A stretch of 64,000 bases of DNA from NCBI RefSeq assembly GCF_029962835.1, contig NC_080578.1, forward strand, positions 49,221,001 through 49,285,000. The letters are read 5' to 3'. Of the stretch, positions 34,736-46,989 are shown in pieces. Origin of the DNA: Magnolia sinica (taxonomy: Eukaryota; Streptophyta; Magnoliopsida; Magnoliales; Magnoliaceae). Under the pieces are notes generated by a model. That model made no database searches. It was not told the DNA's origin and saw only the letters and a program-made list of their open reading frames with translations. Position numbers and translations under genes: made by a program. Each line of letters starts with the position of its first letter. Position 1 is the stretch's first letter.

Positions 34736-35468
34736 GGAAAGAGTAGAGTTGTACACGAGTAGAGTTAGCTCGGTAACTCGCTCGACTCGGCTCGAAAAAG
34801 CTTGACTCGACTCGACTCGGATCGAAACTTTGTTCAAACCGAGTCGAGCCATTTTTTGGGAGCTCGGAACATTTCGAGTCGAGTCTGAGCTGGACCTAGC
34901 TCGACTCGGCTCGACTCTGTATTGAGCTCGACTCGGCTCGGACTCGACTCGGCTCGAGTTTTAAGTGAATATATAAGGGCTTTTAAAAAAAACCTTCATT
35001 CGCCCGACCTTACCCATTTCGCCCAACCCAGCAACCCTAACCCATTTCTCTCTCCCTTTTGCCCAAATCGCCAAAATTGCCAAAATCGCCTGACCCTAAC
35101 CCATTTCTCCCTCCCTTTCGCTCAAATTGATTGTCCGTTTGCCCAATACTCTCGTCGTTCTCCAACGCCCGACGAAATTCCTTCTTCCAGCGTCTGTTTG
35201 GACGATCTCCTCTCCCAAAGTGAGTCCTCTCCTGCACTCTCTCCATTTTTTCTAGCGAGTAGTGTCTGTCTAAGTAGCGGAACACATCCGACCAACTCGA
35301 CTCGAACTTGGCTCGAACTGGACCGAGCTGCTGGCCAAGCCGAGCACGAGCTGTTGTTCCAAGCTCAAAGGCCGAGCCGAGCACGAGCTGAGACTCAAGT
35401 TATCCGAGTCGGGCACGAGCTGGACGAAGCTCGGCTCGGCTCGACTTGTGTACACCTCTAGGAAAGAG
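34736..35468. mobile_element. hAT MITE with CGAGTCGAGC-rich arms
   Basis: A 717-bp element (34744-35460) begins TAGAGTTGTACACGAGT and ends in the reverse complement of TAGAGGTGTACACAAGTCGA, with the exact 8-bp duplication GGAAAGAG on each side (34736-34743, 35461-35468). Both subterminal regions are packed with GACTCGGCTCGAGC-type palindromic repeats. Its ends resemble those of the 12.4-kb hAT at 37217-49650 (TAGAGGTGGGCATCGAG), so it is likely a non-autonomous relative. The interior is proline-codon-rich, but open frames there (34922-35461) show no known domain. It sits within ORF1 of LINE copy A. Confidence 0.88.
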
Positions 35469-36503
35469 CGTCGTTCTCAAAATCGCTACATTCTTCACCC
35501 TTTATTAACATAGGGGAAGAATCACCTTTGAATGAGGGGTAGCAAACATCCAAATGGTTAGATACAATGTTATCACTCGAGGGTCTACCTGGCACGTGCG
35601 GATTTGTTGTCCAATTCGATCGAGACTGAAAAGAACGATGTAGATTTGGTAGGCCATCCTCACTGTGCCGTATAATAGAAGGAACTTCCGCGGCTACGAT
35701 TGCTGGAATTAGTTGACGGTCGGATGATGGATTTGCGATATTTGGATGCTGTTGAAGATGCGTTGGCAGGCTCGCATGCTTCGGCAATTCTAATTCGAGA
35801 AGGCTCGGGATATTCGAACTCGAATCGCCTTTCCGAACCTCCAGTTCGGATTCGAGTAGCCTCGGGGAACTGCGATGTGTCGATACACTTCCATGCCTCT
35901 GTCCGAGGCATCAAACCCCTGTTCGAAGCTGCCGCGTGTATGGATTGCCTCGACTCTTACGCCCGTAGCCCCCGAACGGAGCTTGAGACCGCCACGTGTT
36001 GAATCTTCGTCGGTTCTGTCGCCCGAGGTCTGCGCACGACAGTCAATGCCATTATAATCCCACCTATCCTTTGCCAAGGCTTGAATTGGGAGTGCATGCG
36101 TGTCACTCGATCCGTCTGTCTTCTGACTTCCGCACTGCCCACTCCCACTTGCGCTTGACATGTAACTGCGAAATTGTTTGGTGCTCCTGATGGGTATGAA
36201 GATGGTACTCCTTCCTTGTCCGTTACTATTCTTGCTCTCTCCACCAGGTTTAAGGAGTCCTTCGACCTCTAGAGATCTCCCCATCGCGGGATAGGGACGT
36301 TTGGGTCTTCCTTTTGGACTGGCAGATAGAAACTCTTGTCTAGAACCGATACTTGGACGAACTTGGACATAAAATCTTCCTTTAACCACCTAACCATGGC
36401 CTAATCACCCCCATCTCCTCCCTTGATATCGTTTTCGTGTCTAGTTGAATTAGTTGGCCCACGCAAGTAGCTGCTTCATGAAAGAAATCTTTGTTCCAGA
36501 ACT

Positions 36504-36871
36504 CTAGGGGCCTGTTTGGCCAGACCAATCCCACGATATTAGGAGGGATGGGATCGTGATATCCCGGGATATGCATGACAAGCCAAACGGACCCGGTGAA
36601 CTTGTCCCTGGATATAAGCAATTCCATGGATCTTAAAACAATCCACTGACATCACCATCATTACCTTAAAATTGATCCCATCCCTTGGTTGGACGGATTG
36701 GAAGGTAAAATCCTGGGATATGCCCGGCGTGCCAAACAGACCTAGTGAACTTGTCCCGGGATATAGCAATCCCATGGATCTTAAACCAATCCATTGACAC
36801 CACCATCATTACCTTAAAATCTATCCCATCCCTCCTAATCCCATAGGATTCGGCCGGCCAAATAGGCCCTG
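36504..36871. mobile_element. Tourist-like MITE with internal duplication
   Basis: The element at 36507-36868 has roughly 45-bp inverted ends: GGGGCCTGTTTGGCC with TTAGGAGGGATGGGAT on the left and their reverse complements on the right. The flanks CTA and CTG give a 3-bp duplication with one mismatch. The interior holds two tandem copies of about 150 bp, each with GTGAACTTGTCC, CCATGGATCTTAAA and CACCATCATTACCTTAAAA. Removing it restores the LINE frame across VPP/EFW, which confirms the insertion site. Confidence 0.75.
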
Positions 36872-37561
36872 GAGGTACTGACCATATTAGGATCCAAACC
36901 TCTTCCATCCCGAACTGGGAGAACTCCTCTCATCTCTGGATCTTTACGATCGGTCCATCTTTGTGAATCACTGCCGCCATGATCAGAACATCTGGGTTAG
37001 CCCCCGGCGTCAGTTGGATCCATATCTCATTGTACCCTATCGGCTTTATGATGCAGTGTTTCGGCGGAATGTTACAACATTCATCCAACTAGAGTCTAAC
37101 TTGAGGAATGGGAGCGCCTATGATCGTGGTAGCTACCACCGAATCCAACAGGGCCTGTTTGGATTTCTCCATCGCTTCTGTGTTAATTTGAATCTGGTTA
37201 TTTTCTTCCCTGACCCTAGAGGTGGGCATCGAGCCGAGTCGAGTCGAGTCGAGCTGGGCCAAGCTTGGCTTGGCTTGTCCATGGTGTACTCGAGTTCGAG
37301 CTCGAGCTCAGCCTCGAGCTCAACATTGAAGCTTGGCTTGTTTGCCAAAGTTGTCGAGTCGAGTTCGAGTTGAGTCGAGCTCGAGCTTGTTCATATCATT
37401 CATCATAGGTTAAGTTATTAAAATTTTGGCTAAAAAATACAAATTAAATGCCACATTACTAAGACAAATGATAAACCTCTAGATACTATCAATATCATAC
37501 CACAAAAACATAATGTCCTCAACAATCAACATCAACATCAATTCGAAATAGTTAAAATATA

Positions 37562-39648
37562 TCAAAAATTATAAATCCGTTCATGAAAATTTTTAAAGCT
37601 TTCATTCCTTAAAGCATTCTGACCCACGTTTTCAATTTCATTGTCCTCTTCATACTCTTCAGCATCGAAAGTGCTACCGCCCCAAACTGGATGCAACCAA
37701 TCTTGTGTACATATCAGTGCTTCAACTGTATTCGAGGCGAGTGAACTTCGATACTTGCTAACTAGCCTGTTGCCAGTGCTAAAAGTTGATTCTGATGTCA
37801 CGGTTGAAATTGGAATTGATAAAATGTCTCGTGCCATCAACGTAAGTCTAGAGTATTCACGAGCTCGAGACTTCCACCATTGCAAAACATCGAAATCATT
37901 ATCTTTTATCCTTATGACTGGTTCCTTTAGATACTTGTCCACTTTGGATTCAGTTTTCTGCGTCTCTTTTTCTTCTTCGTCTAAAAAAGACATAAAAGTC
38001 ACGAAGTCGCTCGCCCGCAGCAGAAGAACTATCCGCAGTTTGAGAAGTACCTATTACACTTGATGGATCGGCCGAATTATCAACTTATGATGCCAACAAC
38101 TCTTTAATTGCAGCATTAATAATGGCGGTCTCCGCTGAAACTCTTTCAGAACTGGAATAAAGCGATCTGAAAACAAATCTAACCATTGCCATCTTGAATT
38201 GTGGATCCAAGACAACTGCAATGGCCATTAACAAGTGGCATTTAGCCTAATACTTATCAAATTTCATCTGCATTCCTAGAGCCATCGCTTTTAAAAATTC
38301 CAAACCATTAACAACACATTTTTTAAGCGCGTTCATAATGAAAATAATTTCAGGAAGAAATAGATTTGCCGTGGGATACTTATTTCCAGAAAAAATCTTC
38401 GTGCAGTTGTAAAAAACTTTAAGAAACTGATGGACATCTTCAGCTTTCTTCCAGTCTTCATCACTTGGCACGTATGCATACATTTTATCACGCGTCGTAA
38501 GTTCAGGGAATGCAACTTTAAATTGTAAAGCTGTATCCAACATTTCATAAGTGGAATTTCAGCGAATGCAGACATCTAACTTCAACTACTGTTTAGATTT
38601 CAAATCCAAACATTGGATTATATCATTCCATGTACTCATTCTTGAAGGTGACCCCTTTATATATTTAACGCTATCTCGTATGTTTGTAATCGTTGAATCA
38701 ATTGCTTTCAGCCTTTCTTACACAATCAAGTTGAGTATGTGAGCACAACATTTAACTTGGAATATTTTACCTTTGAAGAATAAATTTCCAAAAGCCTTGA
38801 ACTGAGTACATAAGAAAGAAATCAACGTATTGTTGGATGAAGCATTATCTAAAGTAATTGAAGAAATTTTCTTTTCAATGCTCCACTTAACAAGACAGTT
38901 ATAAATGCAATCGGACAGTACCACACCGGTATGAGGGGGAGGAACGTAGCGGAAGTTTAAAATTCTCTTTCGTAGTTTCCAATCCGCATCAACGAAGTGT
39001 GCAGTCAATGACATATATCTCTTTTTCTGATTTGAGACCGTCCACATATCAGATGTCAAACTTATTCTTAATATGGATTCCAGGAGAGCTTTCAAGTTAG
39101 CTTTCTCAATGGCACACATATTCATGCACTCTCTTTTCACAGTATATCGAGAGTCCTTTTCACATCTGGGATTTAGAAATTTACAAAATCTCATGAAAAC
39201 CTTGCTTTCCACCATGCTGAATGGCTTCTCATTTACTATCACTAACCTCGCAAACCACTCATTTAGTTTATCCGGGTCATACTTATACGTTGAGAGTGCA
39301 GCTTTAGAGTCGTCATCTTCAGAAATATTAAATGAAAGCAGTTGCTGGACTCCACCTTTCGATATTCTTGGTCTTTTAACATATTTATCTAGATGCCTTT
39401 GATAGTGAGTTATAGAAGAACCAGAATGCTTGCTGTAAAGAGTCTTACAAAACTTGCGTCTAATCTTGACAGAACCATCTGGTTGCATGATCTCATCAAA
39501 AGATTCCCATATTGCTGATCTTTTTTTCCCTTTCACAAAACCTGAAGCTGTTTCAACTTTGTTCACTAATTTTTCTTCATCCACGGAAAAAAGGAGAATT
39601 GATTGACGCACCAGGGCCAGGAGTACTTGGGTTTTCTTCAGTAGTCAT
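37562..39648 (-). pseudogene. hAT transposase (BED zinc finger / RICESLEEPER-like), broken
   Basis: This would cut and paste the hAT element. The likely start is the ATG at 39648, directly after an acceptor-like TTTTTAG, suggesting a 5' leader intron. Near 39600 a frameshift separates the first about 15 codons from a 297-codon frame (38718-39611). That frame contains a degraded BED finger (FCKTLY...HYQRHL, with only the first Cys of the expected CxxC) and the RNase H-like core beginning SLTSDMWTVSNQKKRYMSLTAHF, with TLDNASSNNTLISFL. The middle continues at 38247-38543. The hAT C-terminal dimerisation region is at 37562-38002 (PISTVTSESTFSTGNRLVSKYRS). Frameshifts separate the segments, so it is dead. 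Confidence 0.85.
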
Positions 39649-40810
39649 CTAAAAATCAAAAGTTAACAAGGGTAGGGTAAGATCAGAGATTTTATAGGTT
39701 GAAGGAATCAGTCAATGACATTTATATGTATATATAAATCTATAATACAAAGAATATCGGGCCCCTCCATAAACTGCAAGACACAAGTGTCTCAAATAGT
39801 CCCATAATAAATAAATCCATCAGGATACATACATATACATAAATATAAATTATCCATAATTGTTTCAACTTTTTTTTTTACTAATTATTTCTAAATATCT
39901 TATTCCTACTTATCTCTATCTAGAGGTGCTAATTGCCTCTATCCCATTCGGTAACACACCATGTACTATCACTATATTATTTACATGTGAGCTGAAATTT
40001 CGGCAGCACCTCTCTATATTCTCCGGATATATGTAAAATTCAATACTAATTAGTTGCCACAGTCACATGTAATCCATTACACATGTAGTGGAGACTAACT
40101 AGTAAAGAACCCACATATCCGGAGAAAATATAGGGAAACACTACCAAAATTCCAACCACATGTAAATTGAATGATGACAACCTAAGTACATAGTATGGTA
40201 CCGAACTGTCCAAAATGCAACAAGTTAGGAATTTATAAAGAACAAGTATTTTCAGTGGAATGATTATACTTGTTCAATATAAATTCCTAAACGATGGGTG
40301 TATTGCTAAACCACTAGGTGGCCTAAATATTAATTAACAACATCAGATCACAAATAATCATAAGCATCAATATGACAATATGTAAAGAACAATTATCAAA
40401 ATATTTAAGAAACAATTTATCCATACAACTACAACTCTACAAGAAGATAATGTTTAAGAAGAAATAAGAAGATAATGCATATGATCATTAACATACAACA
40501 TTGCATAATGCAATTATATAAGGAGATAATAAAGTAATATGTTATCATTGTTTATTTCCTCTACATTATAGTAAATCAAGTGGACTTTAAAAGAAATTTG
40601 TGATCATTACAATTTTATATTGTATTGTATGGAAAAAAATAATTTGTATAATATTTTTTCTATTAATTTTTATTTATTTATTTATTTATTTATTATTATT
40701 ATTTTTTATAGCAGCAACTAGAAAATTCATTAAAACGAGAAAAGAGAAACAAAAGAAAACAACAAGACAAGGGGAAGAGGGGACACAACTGCTGAGGTAG
40801 CAGACAGGCC

Positions 40811-43800
40811 TTAAAAGCGTAAGGAACTAAAATCAGAAGACTTAAGATCGTTTACAATAGAAGCCCATTCGATCACTAATCTTTTAGCCCTGGACCCCAC
40901 CACTGAGGCAGACGAGGATACATCATTAAAGCATCGATCGTTCCTTTCCTCCCAGACGGCCCACCAGGTTGCGATAATACCCAGGCGCCAGATAGCAGAC
41001 TTAATCCTTCCCAATTTGAGCCCATTCCAAGCCTGCATTAAAGTAGAGGTCGACTCAGGATTACACCAGGGCACTGAAAAGATCTGACAGAAATCGGCCA
41101 TGATTTTAGACGTGAAGGAGCAATGGATTCGCAGGTGATTTGCCGATTCCGCGTCACTCATACAACACAAGCGTATGTTCACCAGTTGCATACCACGCTT
41201 GATGAGATTATCAATTGTCTGAATTCTGTTCCGCCTTGCTAGCCAGGCGAAGCAAATATACTTAGGAGGCACCGGGAACTTCCAGATATAAGGCAAAGCC
41301 TGTCGCAACTGCTATTGTCTAAAACTCATAGCGCAATAGAGGGATTTAGTGGAGAAGAGGCCCGACTTCTCAAGCTGCCAGACGAGACCATCAGGGTGAT
41401 CACTATTGGGGGCCGATCTTTGGATGCACACCATGAGGCCTTGAAACTCCTCAGTTTCATTGTCCTAGAGATTTCGAAGGGTTCTGATGTCCCAGACGAT
41501 TTGGGCCGAAGAAACGGAATAGCAGTCGCTGATGAAAATATCTTTCTTGGGGGAAAGGCGGTAAATGAGCGGGAATTGAGACCTCAGAGCTCTATTTCCA
41601 ATCCACGGGTCTTCCCAAAAACGGATTGAAGCACCATTTCCCAGCTCAAAAGAGCTGTACTGGATAACTGGGTCTTTAGTTTTGAGGATCCCTTTCCATA
41701 TGTGGGAGGCCTTGTAATATGAGGAGGTTTTAGGCCACCAGTCCCCAATAGAAGACCCAGACTTTCCTTTGATGATTCTAGCCCACAGCGCATCCTTCTC
41801 AGTAGCTAGTCTCCACGTCCATTTCCCTAACAAGGCATAATTCATAGCTTTCAAGTTCTTCACATTCGCTCCTCCTTCCCTAAAATCCTGGCAGACTTCA
41901 TTCCAGTCAAGAAGGTGGAATTTCTTTTGGCTATCATAACCAAACCAAAGGAAGTCTCTTCTGATTTTGTCGATCACGCTGAGCACCTTCCCGAGACACC
42001 TGAATAACGACATAAAATAGAGGGGGAGGCTGGACAGAGCGGCTTTAATGAGCGTAAGGCGGCCACCCAGGGACAAGTAACGACTTTTCCAGGAGGCGAG
42101 GAACTTGTGAAATTTGGCTATGATCTTATCCCACATAGAAAGGGGCGGTCGTCCCATCGAAAGAGGAAGGCCCACAGAGGGTGGGGAAGGACCCGAGCTG
42201 ATACCTGAGAGAGTCAGCTGAGGTCTGAAGCGAAGGGGTTGGAACATTGATTCCTAACAATCTTGATTTGGACATGTTGATGTGCAGACCAGAGATGGCT
42301 TCAAAGCAACGCAGGGTAATGAGGAGACTGTCGATGCAGTCTGCAGAAGCTTTCGAGAAGATAGAGTGTCATCCGCAAACTAGATGTGCCTGAGGGGATC
42401 GGGCAGACCAGGAACAACAATTCCCCCAGAAGACCGTAATCCTGGCCCCGAGACAGCAAGACTGAGAGCGCCTCGGCGGTTATCAGAAAAAGAAGGGGAG
42501 AAAGGGGGTCGCCCTGTCGCAGTCCTCTGGAACTCTTGAAGAATCCTTTGGGGGATCCATTGAGGAGGATTGAGAAGTGAGCGGATCTAATGCAAGCAGC
42601 AATCCACTGTCTCCACTTTGCCCCGAAGCCCATCTGGAGCATCATATATTGTAGGAAACTCCAGTCAACATGATCATAAGCCTTGGCCACGTCCAATTTG
42701 CAGAAAATCCCCATTGATTTAGATCTGCGGCACGAATGGAGGACTTCATTGGCAATCAACGCTCCATCAGTAATCCGTCTTCCTTTAATGAAGGCGTTCT
42801 GGTTGGGAGAGATCAATTGGTTGATAACTTTAGATAGCCTAGTAGATAGAATTTTGGCAAGAATCTTATAGGGGCTCCCGATGAGACTGATAGGTCGGAA
42901 ATCTGAAAAGGAATTGGCTCAAGCCACCTTGGGAATAAGCGAGATAAATGACGCTCCAAGCCCTTTAGATAGCTTGCCCCGGTCATGAAACTCTTGGACA
43001 AAAAGGAGAAGGTCAAGGCGGACCGAGTCCCAAAAGGTCTGAAAAAAACTAAAGCGGGAAGCCATCAGGGCCTGGCAACTTATCCCCTCCAAAAGCATCG
43101 ACCGCAACTTTCAACTCCTCGGAGAATTGGGCTTCCAACAAGGCAGCGTCGGTGGCATTCAGGGAGGGAAGAGGGGCATTGTCTAGACGCGATCTGACCC
43201 ACTTCTCAGCAGTTAGATGATCCTTGAAATGGGCTATTGCGAGATCTTCAATATCCTTTCAATCATCAACTCTGTTTCCTTTGTCAAAGATGCTGAGAAT
43301 TGCCTTCGAACAAGCATGCTTATTAGCCAAATTGTGGAAGAACTTAAGTGTTCTTATCACCCTCGACAATCCATTTGGCTCTGGACTTAATCCTCCACGA
43401 GACTTCGTCTTCCAGGGCTCTGTTTGAAAGCAGCTGAATAACAACAACTTGCCTAGAAAGAGAATCAGGCGACAAAGGAGTGGATTCCGCCTCGGAATCG
43501 ATGCGTTGGAGTTCCTCTTGAAGAGCTACCACCTCGGCTTCTTTCTTCTTCACCTTCTGCTGATGCCACTCCTTCAATTTAGATTTAAGAAATCTAAGTT
43601 TACACATAAGCTTATGGCCAGCGAACCCCTCAACCCTGAATTTGGCCCACTATTCTTTAATGTTCTGCCGTAGAGCCTCTGACTGGAGCCAGGAGGAATT
43701 GAACTTGAAAGGTTTAGGGCCCCAGTTCTCTTCCACTGAAAGGAAAATTGGGCAGTGGTCAGAGGTTGTTCTTGGCAGGGCGATTTGCTGAACATTCGGG

Positions 43801-44423
43801 AAAGCGTCGAACCAGTCTAGGGAGATGAGAAATCTATCCAAGCGGGATAGGACTGGGTTTGCACGGCCGCTGGTGTACCTAGCTCCCGATAGAGGAAGGT
43901 CAATGAGCTGGTGGAGCTGGATCCAATCCGAGAACTGCGACATTGCGGGGGGCGGGCGTCTTCTCCTAGAATGATCGTCCGCTGAGCAAGTGGCGTTGAA
44001 ATCGCCCACCACACAGTAGGGCCCTGCAAAGGATAGCCGAGCTAGGGTTAACTCTTCCCAGAAGGAAGGCCTGTCAGAGTCAGAATTGGGGCCATAAACC
44101 ACAGAAATAAGGCATTGGAAGGAAGAGCACTTATCTTTGAGTTTAACAGACCCCGAATAGTTCCCCCGAGATGAGTCAAGGAGGTCCCATGAAGAGGACT
44201 TCCAAGCAATCAGGATTCCTCTCGAAGACCCATCCGCGTCCAAGGCAAACCACTTCGCATCGGCCACACCCCATAAGGAAGCCAGCAGACTATTCTTGAA
44301 AGTAGCAACCTTGGTCTCTTGAAAGCACACTACGTCCGGATTTCTTGTGGAAATCGTGGCTTTGATTAGACTCCTCTTGTGCTTGGAGCCGACCCCCCTG
44401 ACATTCCAAGAGACTATCTTCAT
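40811..44423 (-). pseudogene. LINE copy B ORF2 (endonuclease-RT-zf-RVT), broken
   Basis: The endonuclease frame 43650-44423 (257 codons) is intact: MKIVSWNVRGVGS, CFQETK, VVYGPN, VVGDFNA, LSRLDRFLIS and SDHCPI are all present. RT follows in several frames: 42301-42816 has GRRITDGALIANE, KLDVAKAYDHVDWSFL and SRGLRQGDPLSPLLF. The catalytic FADD is at 42368-42379 but in a different frame, after a frameshift and with a TAG three codons before it. The connection region 41465-42247 has SWKSRYLSLGGRLTLIK and GNGASIRFWEDPWIG. The C-terminal zf-RVT is at 40811-41308 (WLARRNRIQTIDNLIKRG, WWAVWEERNDRCF). It is less decayed than copy A. Confidence 0.88.
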
Positions 44424-46892
44424 TGGAGAACCATGCTTCCTTGGATGCCTTGCCTTCTAGAGCACTCTTTAGAAGCTATAATGTACCCCGGACTTGCTTC
44501 AAGGTGTTGGAGCTCGTGGTTGCTGGGCTGTCTTGATAGCTGTTTAGCTGGCGATCTACACCTTTCAATCGGTCTACCCCTGTTTTCAATACACTGGAAT
44601 AAGGCTACGTAGTCTTCCAGTCGATCATCAAAGGACCGGCCCAGGGACCTGCCTACCTCACCAATGGCCTTCTTAATCCATCTTTTGTTCTGAAGCTTGG
44701 TAATTAAGTCCTCTCTTACCCGACCCGAGGGCAAGGCCTCTAACTGGGGATCGACGATCATCTGAAGAGGTTTCGCCATTAAGACTTTGCCGGCTAGGTT
44801 TTCATCGAAAATGGTAAGCGGACCAAGGTCCATAGCATCGATAGATGGAGGGCAGGAGGTGGGAGGCGTGTTAAAGGAAGGCGATCGAGATTGGCATTCT
44901 GAGAGGCTGCAGTTGGACGAATCCCTTCCTCCTAACTCGTCTTCGGGATCCGAGAAAGGAGAGGGCAAAGGGGGAGATAGTGCGAGGTTCGGGGTTTTCC
45001 AGTTGAGGGCGGGGGAATGTAGGTGTGTGGATAGGACAGAGAAGGGGGGGAAGGGAGAGGGAGTGGGAAAGGATGAGGTTATTTGCGCAGGAGGCGGGGG
45101 CCTTACCCGAAGCAGGATCGCACATGTGGAGCAGGCCATCCACGTGTCCCACCTGAGGAGAAGCAGAAGGCGACACACATCGAGCGTAGCGTAGGGGAGG
45201 TGTCAGACGGACAGGGTGAGGAGACATGCGTCCAACGTAGCGTGTGGGGGAGGGAGACGTCTGATGTGGGATAAAGCCTTCTGACAGGGTACAGCTGAGA
45301 GACGGCAGGGCTAAAGGATCCGCCGTATGGACCCTCGGGTAAAGAAGCACCTCCCTGTCTTTCGACCCCGAGTTCTGAGCCCGTTCGCCACGCGTCTCCA
45401 CGAGAGCATTAGATATCTGCTCGCATGCCGCCCGATGCACCTTGTCAGCGGGAGAAGATGGCTGCGAATACTAAGGCTCACCACGTGGCACAAAATTGTC
45501 AGCGTGATGATGGACATCGACTGCAACGCTGACGGGGTTACACAGATGCACAGAGGAGTTTCACGGGAGCATTGCGCTTATGCTCGCTCGTCGATGGAGA
45601 ACGGCCGGGACTCCGATCCCGCAGGTGGCAGAGGGTCTTCTCTCGTGTGCCACAGATCGCCCCACCTAGGAATCAAATTGTCCGGCGACTCCTTAATCAC
45701 TGGAAATTCGAGGGTTCGATCGTCGACAGTCACCTTTAGCGATGAGGGTGGCTCCGTACCTTTTTTCTGTCTGACTCTGATTCGGATGACACCGATCTCC
45801 TCCCCCAACTTCGTCTTCGGATCTAGCTCGAGGTAATTCCCGAGATAAGTTGCCATAGAGATGAAGAACTCGTCAAACCAAAGCTCCAATGGGATACCCA
45901 GATCTGGAACCAGATGTTCTCCATCCCGAAAATGGAGAAGTCCTCCCACTTCATGACACGGGCCACCGGACCACCAGAATGGAGGTGTCCAGCCATCAAC
46001 AGCATTTCCTGGTCGATGCCTGGACAGACTTTCACCCACAGCTCGTTGAAACCCAATGGCTTAACTTGAGAGTTGCCCGGTCAGAAGCCCGTTGTCTGTG
46101 ATATCCAATCTCGCACCTGAGAAATGGAGGCACCTTCCTTGCAGAGGATGACTATGGTCTCCTTGAGATTATCACAAGCCCTGTGGAAATGTTCCTTGTC
46201 AACAACAATGGGGACGCCGATTTTGGAAAAGGGAGGGTCGGGGATGACTGGTTGGGATGTGGGGTGGGGAGGGGCGGAGGACGATGTAGGGCGGGTAGGT
46301 GAGGTCTGAGGAGGGTGGCTCGGTGAAGGCCGGTTGGGGTTCTAATGAAGGACATCCTTAAATGTGGGAGCTACCTTAGAGGGTGCAGGGCGAGGTTTCT
46401 GAGTATTGGCGAATGTCGGACCAAACCTCGCTCGTTGAACCAACATCGGGCAGCCGGCGAACTTGATGCCATGAAGCATACCTACAGCTCGAGCTAACTC
46501 CTCCTCGGATGACATTCGCACCAGTGCGAAACCTCTGTATTCCCCGGAATAACAATCTCGTGGCATCACGACATCCATAACCGCCCCAGCACGCCTGAAA
46601 ATACGTTCAATATTGAGGGGGAACCACCCCTTAGGGAAGCCTTTAACAAACAAAGTAGGGTAAGGAGTACAATTCCTTAATGAAGAAGCGTTTTGAGATG
46701 CTTTTCGACGACTGGCAACTTGCTAGCCCTTGTCAACCTTGTCATTCCACTCCTCCTCAATCGACTTAGATCCTTCAGCATGATCATTCGTCGATTCTCT
46801 ATCCCTGCGAGGATTTCCACTATCGTTGCTCCCGCTCGAATTGTTAGTTGAGGCGTCACCCTAGCGCCATTGAGGTCATGCTTCGTCTCCAT
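44420..46892 (-). pseudogene. LINE copy B ORF1 (RRM + DUF4283-like), broken
   Basis: The N-terminal RRM lies at 46342-46653, with RNP2-like LFVKGFP and RNP1-like YRGFALVRM. It may begin at an ATG near 46892 in another frame. The middle region 45578-46039 is DUF4283-like (FRDGEHLVPDLGIPLELWFDEFF). The C-terminal region 44420-45178 is proline-rich, then acidic, and ends MVLQ. The TGA stop overlaps the ORF2 start as ATGA (44420-44423). At least three frame changes interrupt it. In plant L1 elements this protein binds the element RNA. Confidence 0.78.
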
Positions 46893-46972
46893 CTTCGTCG
46901 TCAGTTCGTCGCCATCGTCGTCGTCAGTGCGTCATCGATTCGCCATCGTCGTCGTTAGTGCGTTGTCAGGTT
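46893..46972 (-). repeat. GTCGTCGCCATC repeats in the LINE 5' UTR
   Basis: Near the 5' end of copy B, units of about 33 bases (CGCCATCGTCGTCGTCAGTG, then CGTCATCGATT) recur two and a half times just before the target duplication. Short tandem repeats in LINE 5' UTRs often carry internal promoter activity; that role is inference here. Confidence 0.55.
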
Positions 46973-46989
46973 ATTATTTCTATTAATTT

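Larger units (their letters stand above)
34234..37216 (-). pseudogene. LINE copy A ORF1, C-terminal and middle parts
   Basis: This encodes the RNA-binding protein of the LINE. The segment 36963-37216 and 36382-36627 reads (minus strand) as the DUF4283-like region, for example EFWNKDFFHEAATCVGQLIQLDTKT, matching copy B's ELWFDEFFISMATYLGNYLELDPKT. The segment 35790-36389 (199 codons) covers the PxxGRPKRPYP linker and a Ser/Arg-rich tail. The last codons run into ORF2 as CCGAAATGAAAG, so the TGA stop overlaps the ORF2 ATG. The frame is split by a hAT MITE and a Tourist-like MITE and carries further stops. Its N-terminal RRM lies beyond the large hAT insertion at 49659-50200. Confidence 0.75.
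40657..46989 (-). mobile_element. Full-length L1-type LINE (copy B) with 13-bp target duplication
   Basis: The element occupies 40670-46976. It is flanked by the same 13 bases, TTTCTATTAATTT, at 40657-40669 and 46977-46989, and it ends (minus strand) in a (TAAA)n/(AAT)n tail at 40670-40708. The 6.3-kb length, ORF1-ORF2 order and minus orientation match copy A, and the proteins align closely, so both belong to one family. It inserted into the hAT element after that element had inserted into copy A. Both ORFs now carry frameshifts. Confidence 0.9.

Noticed and set aside
34922-35461. 179-codon plus-strand frame rich in Pro, Arg and Ser
   Set aside because: Lies entirely within a hAT MITE (34744-35460) and reads through its GAGTCGAGC repeats; no transposase features.
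44787-45836. Plus-strand frames of 135 and 169 codons
   Set aside because: Opposite strand of LINE copy B ORF1; open only because of the GC-rich, proline-coding sequence on the minus strand.
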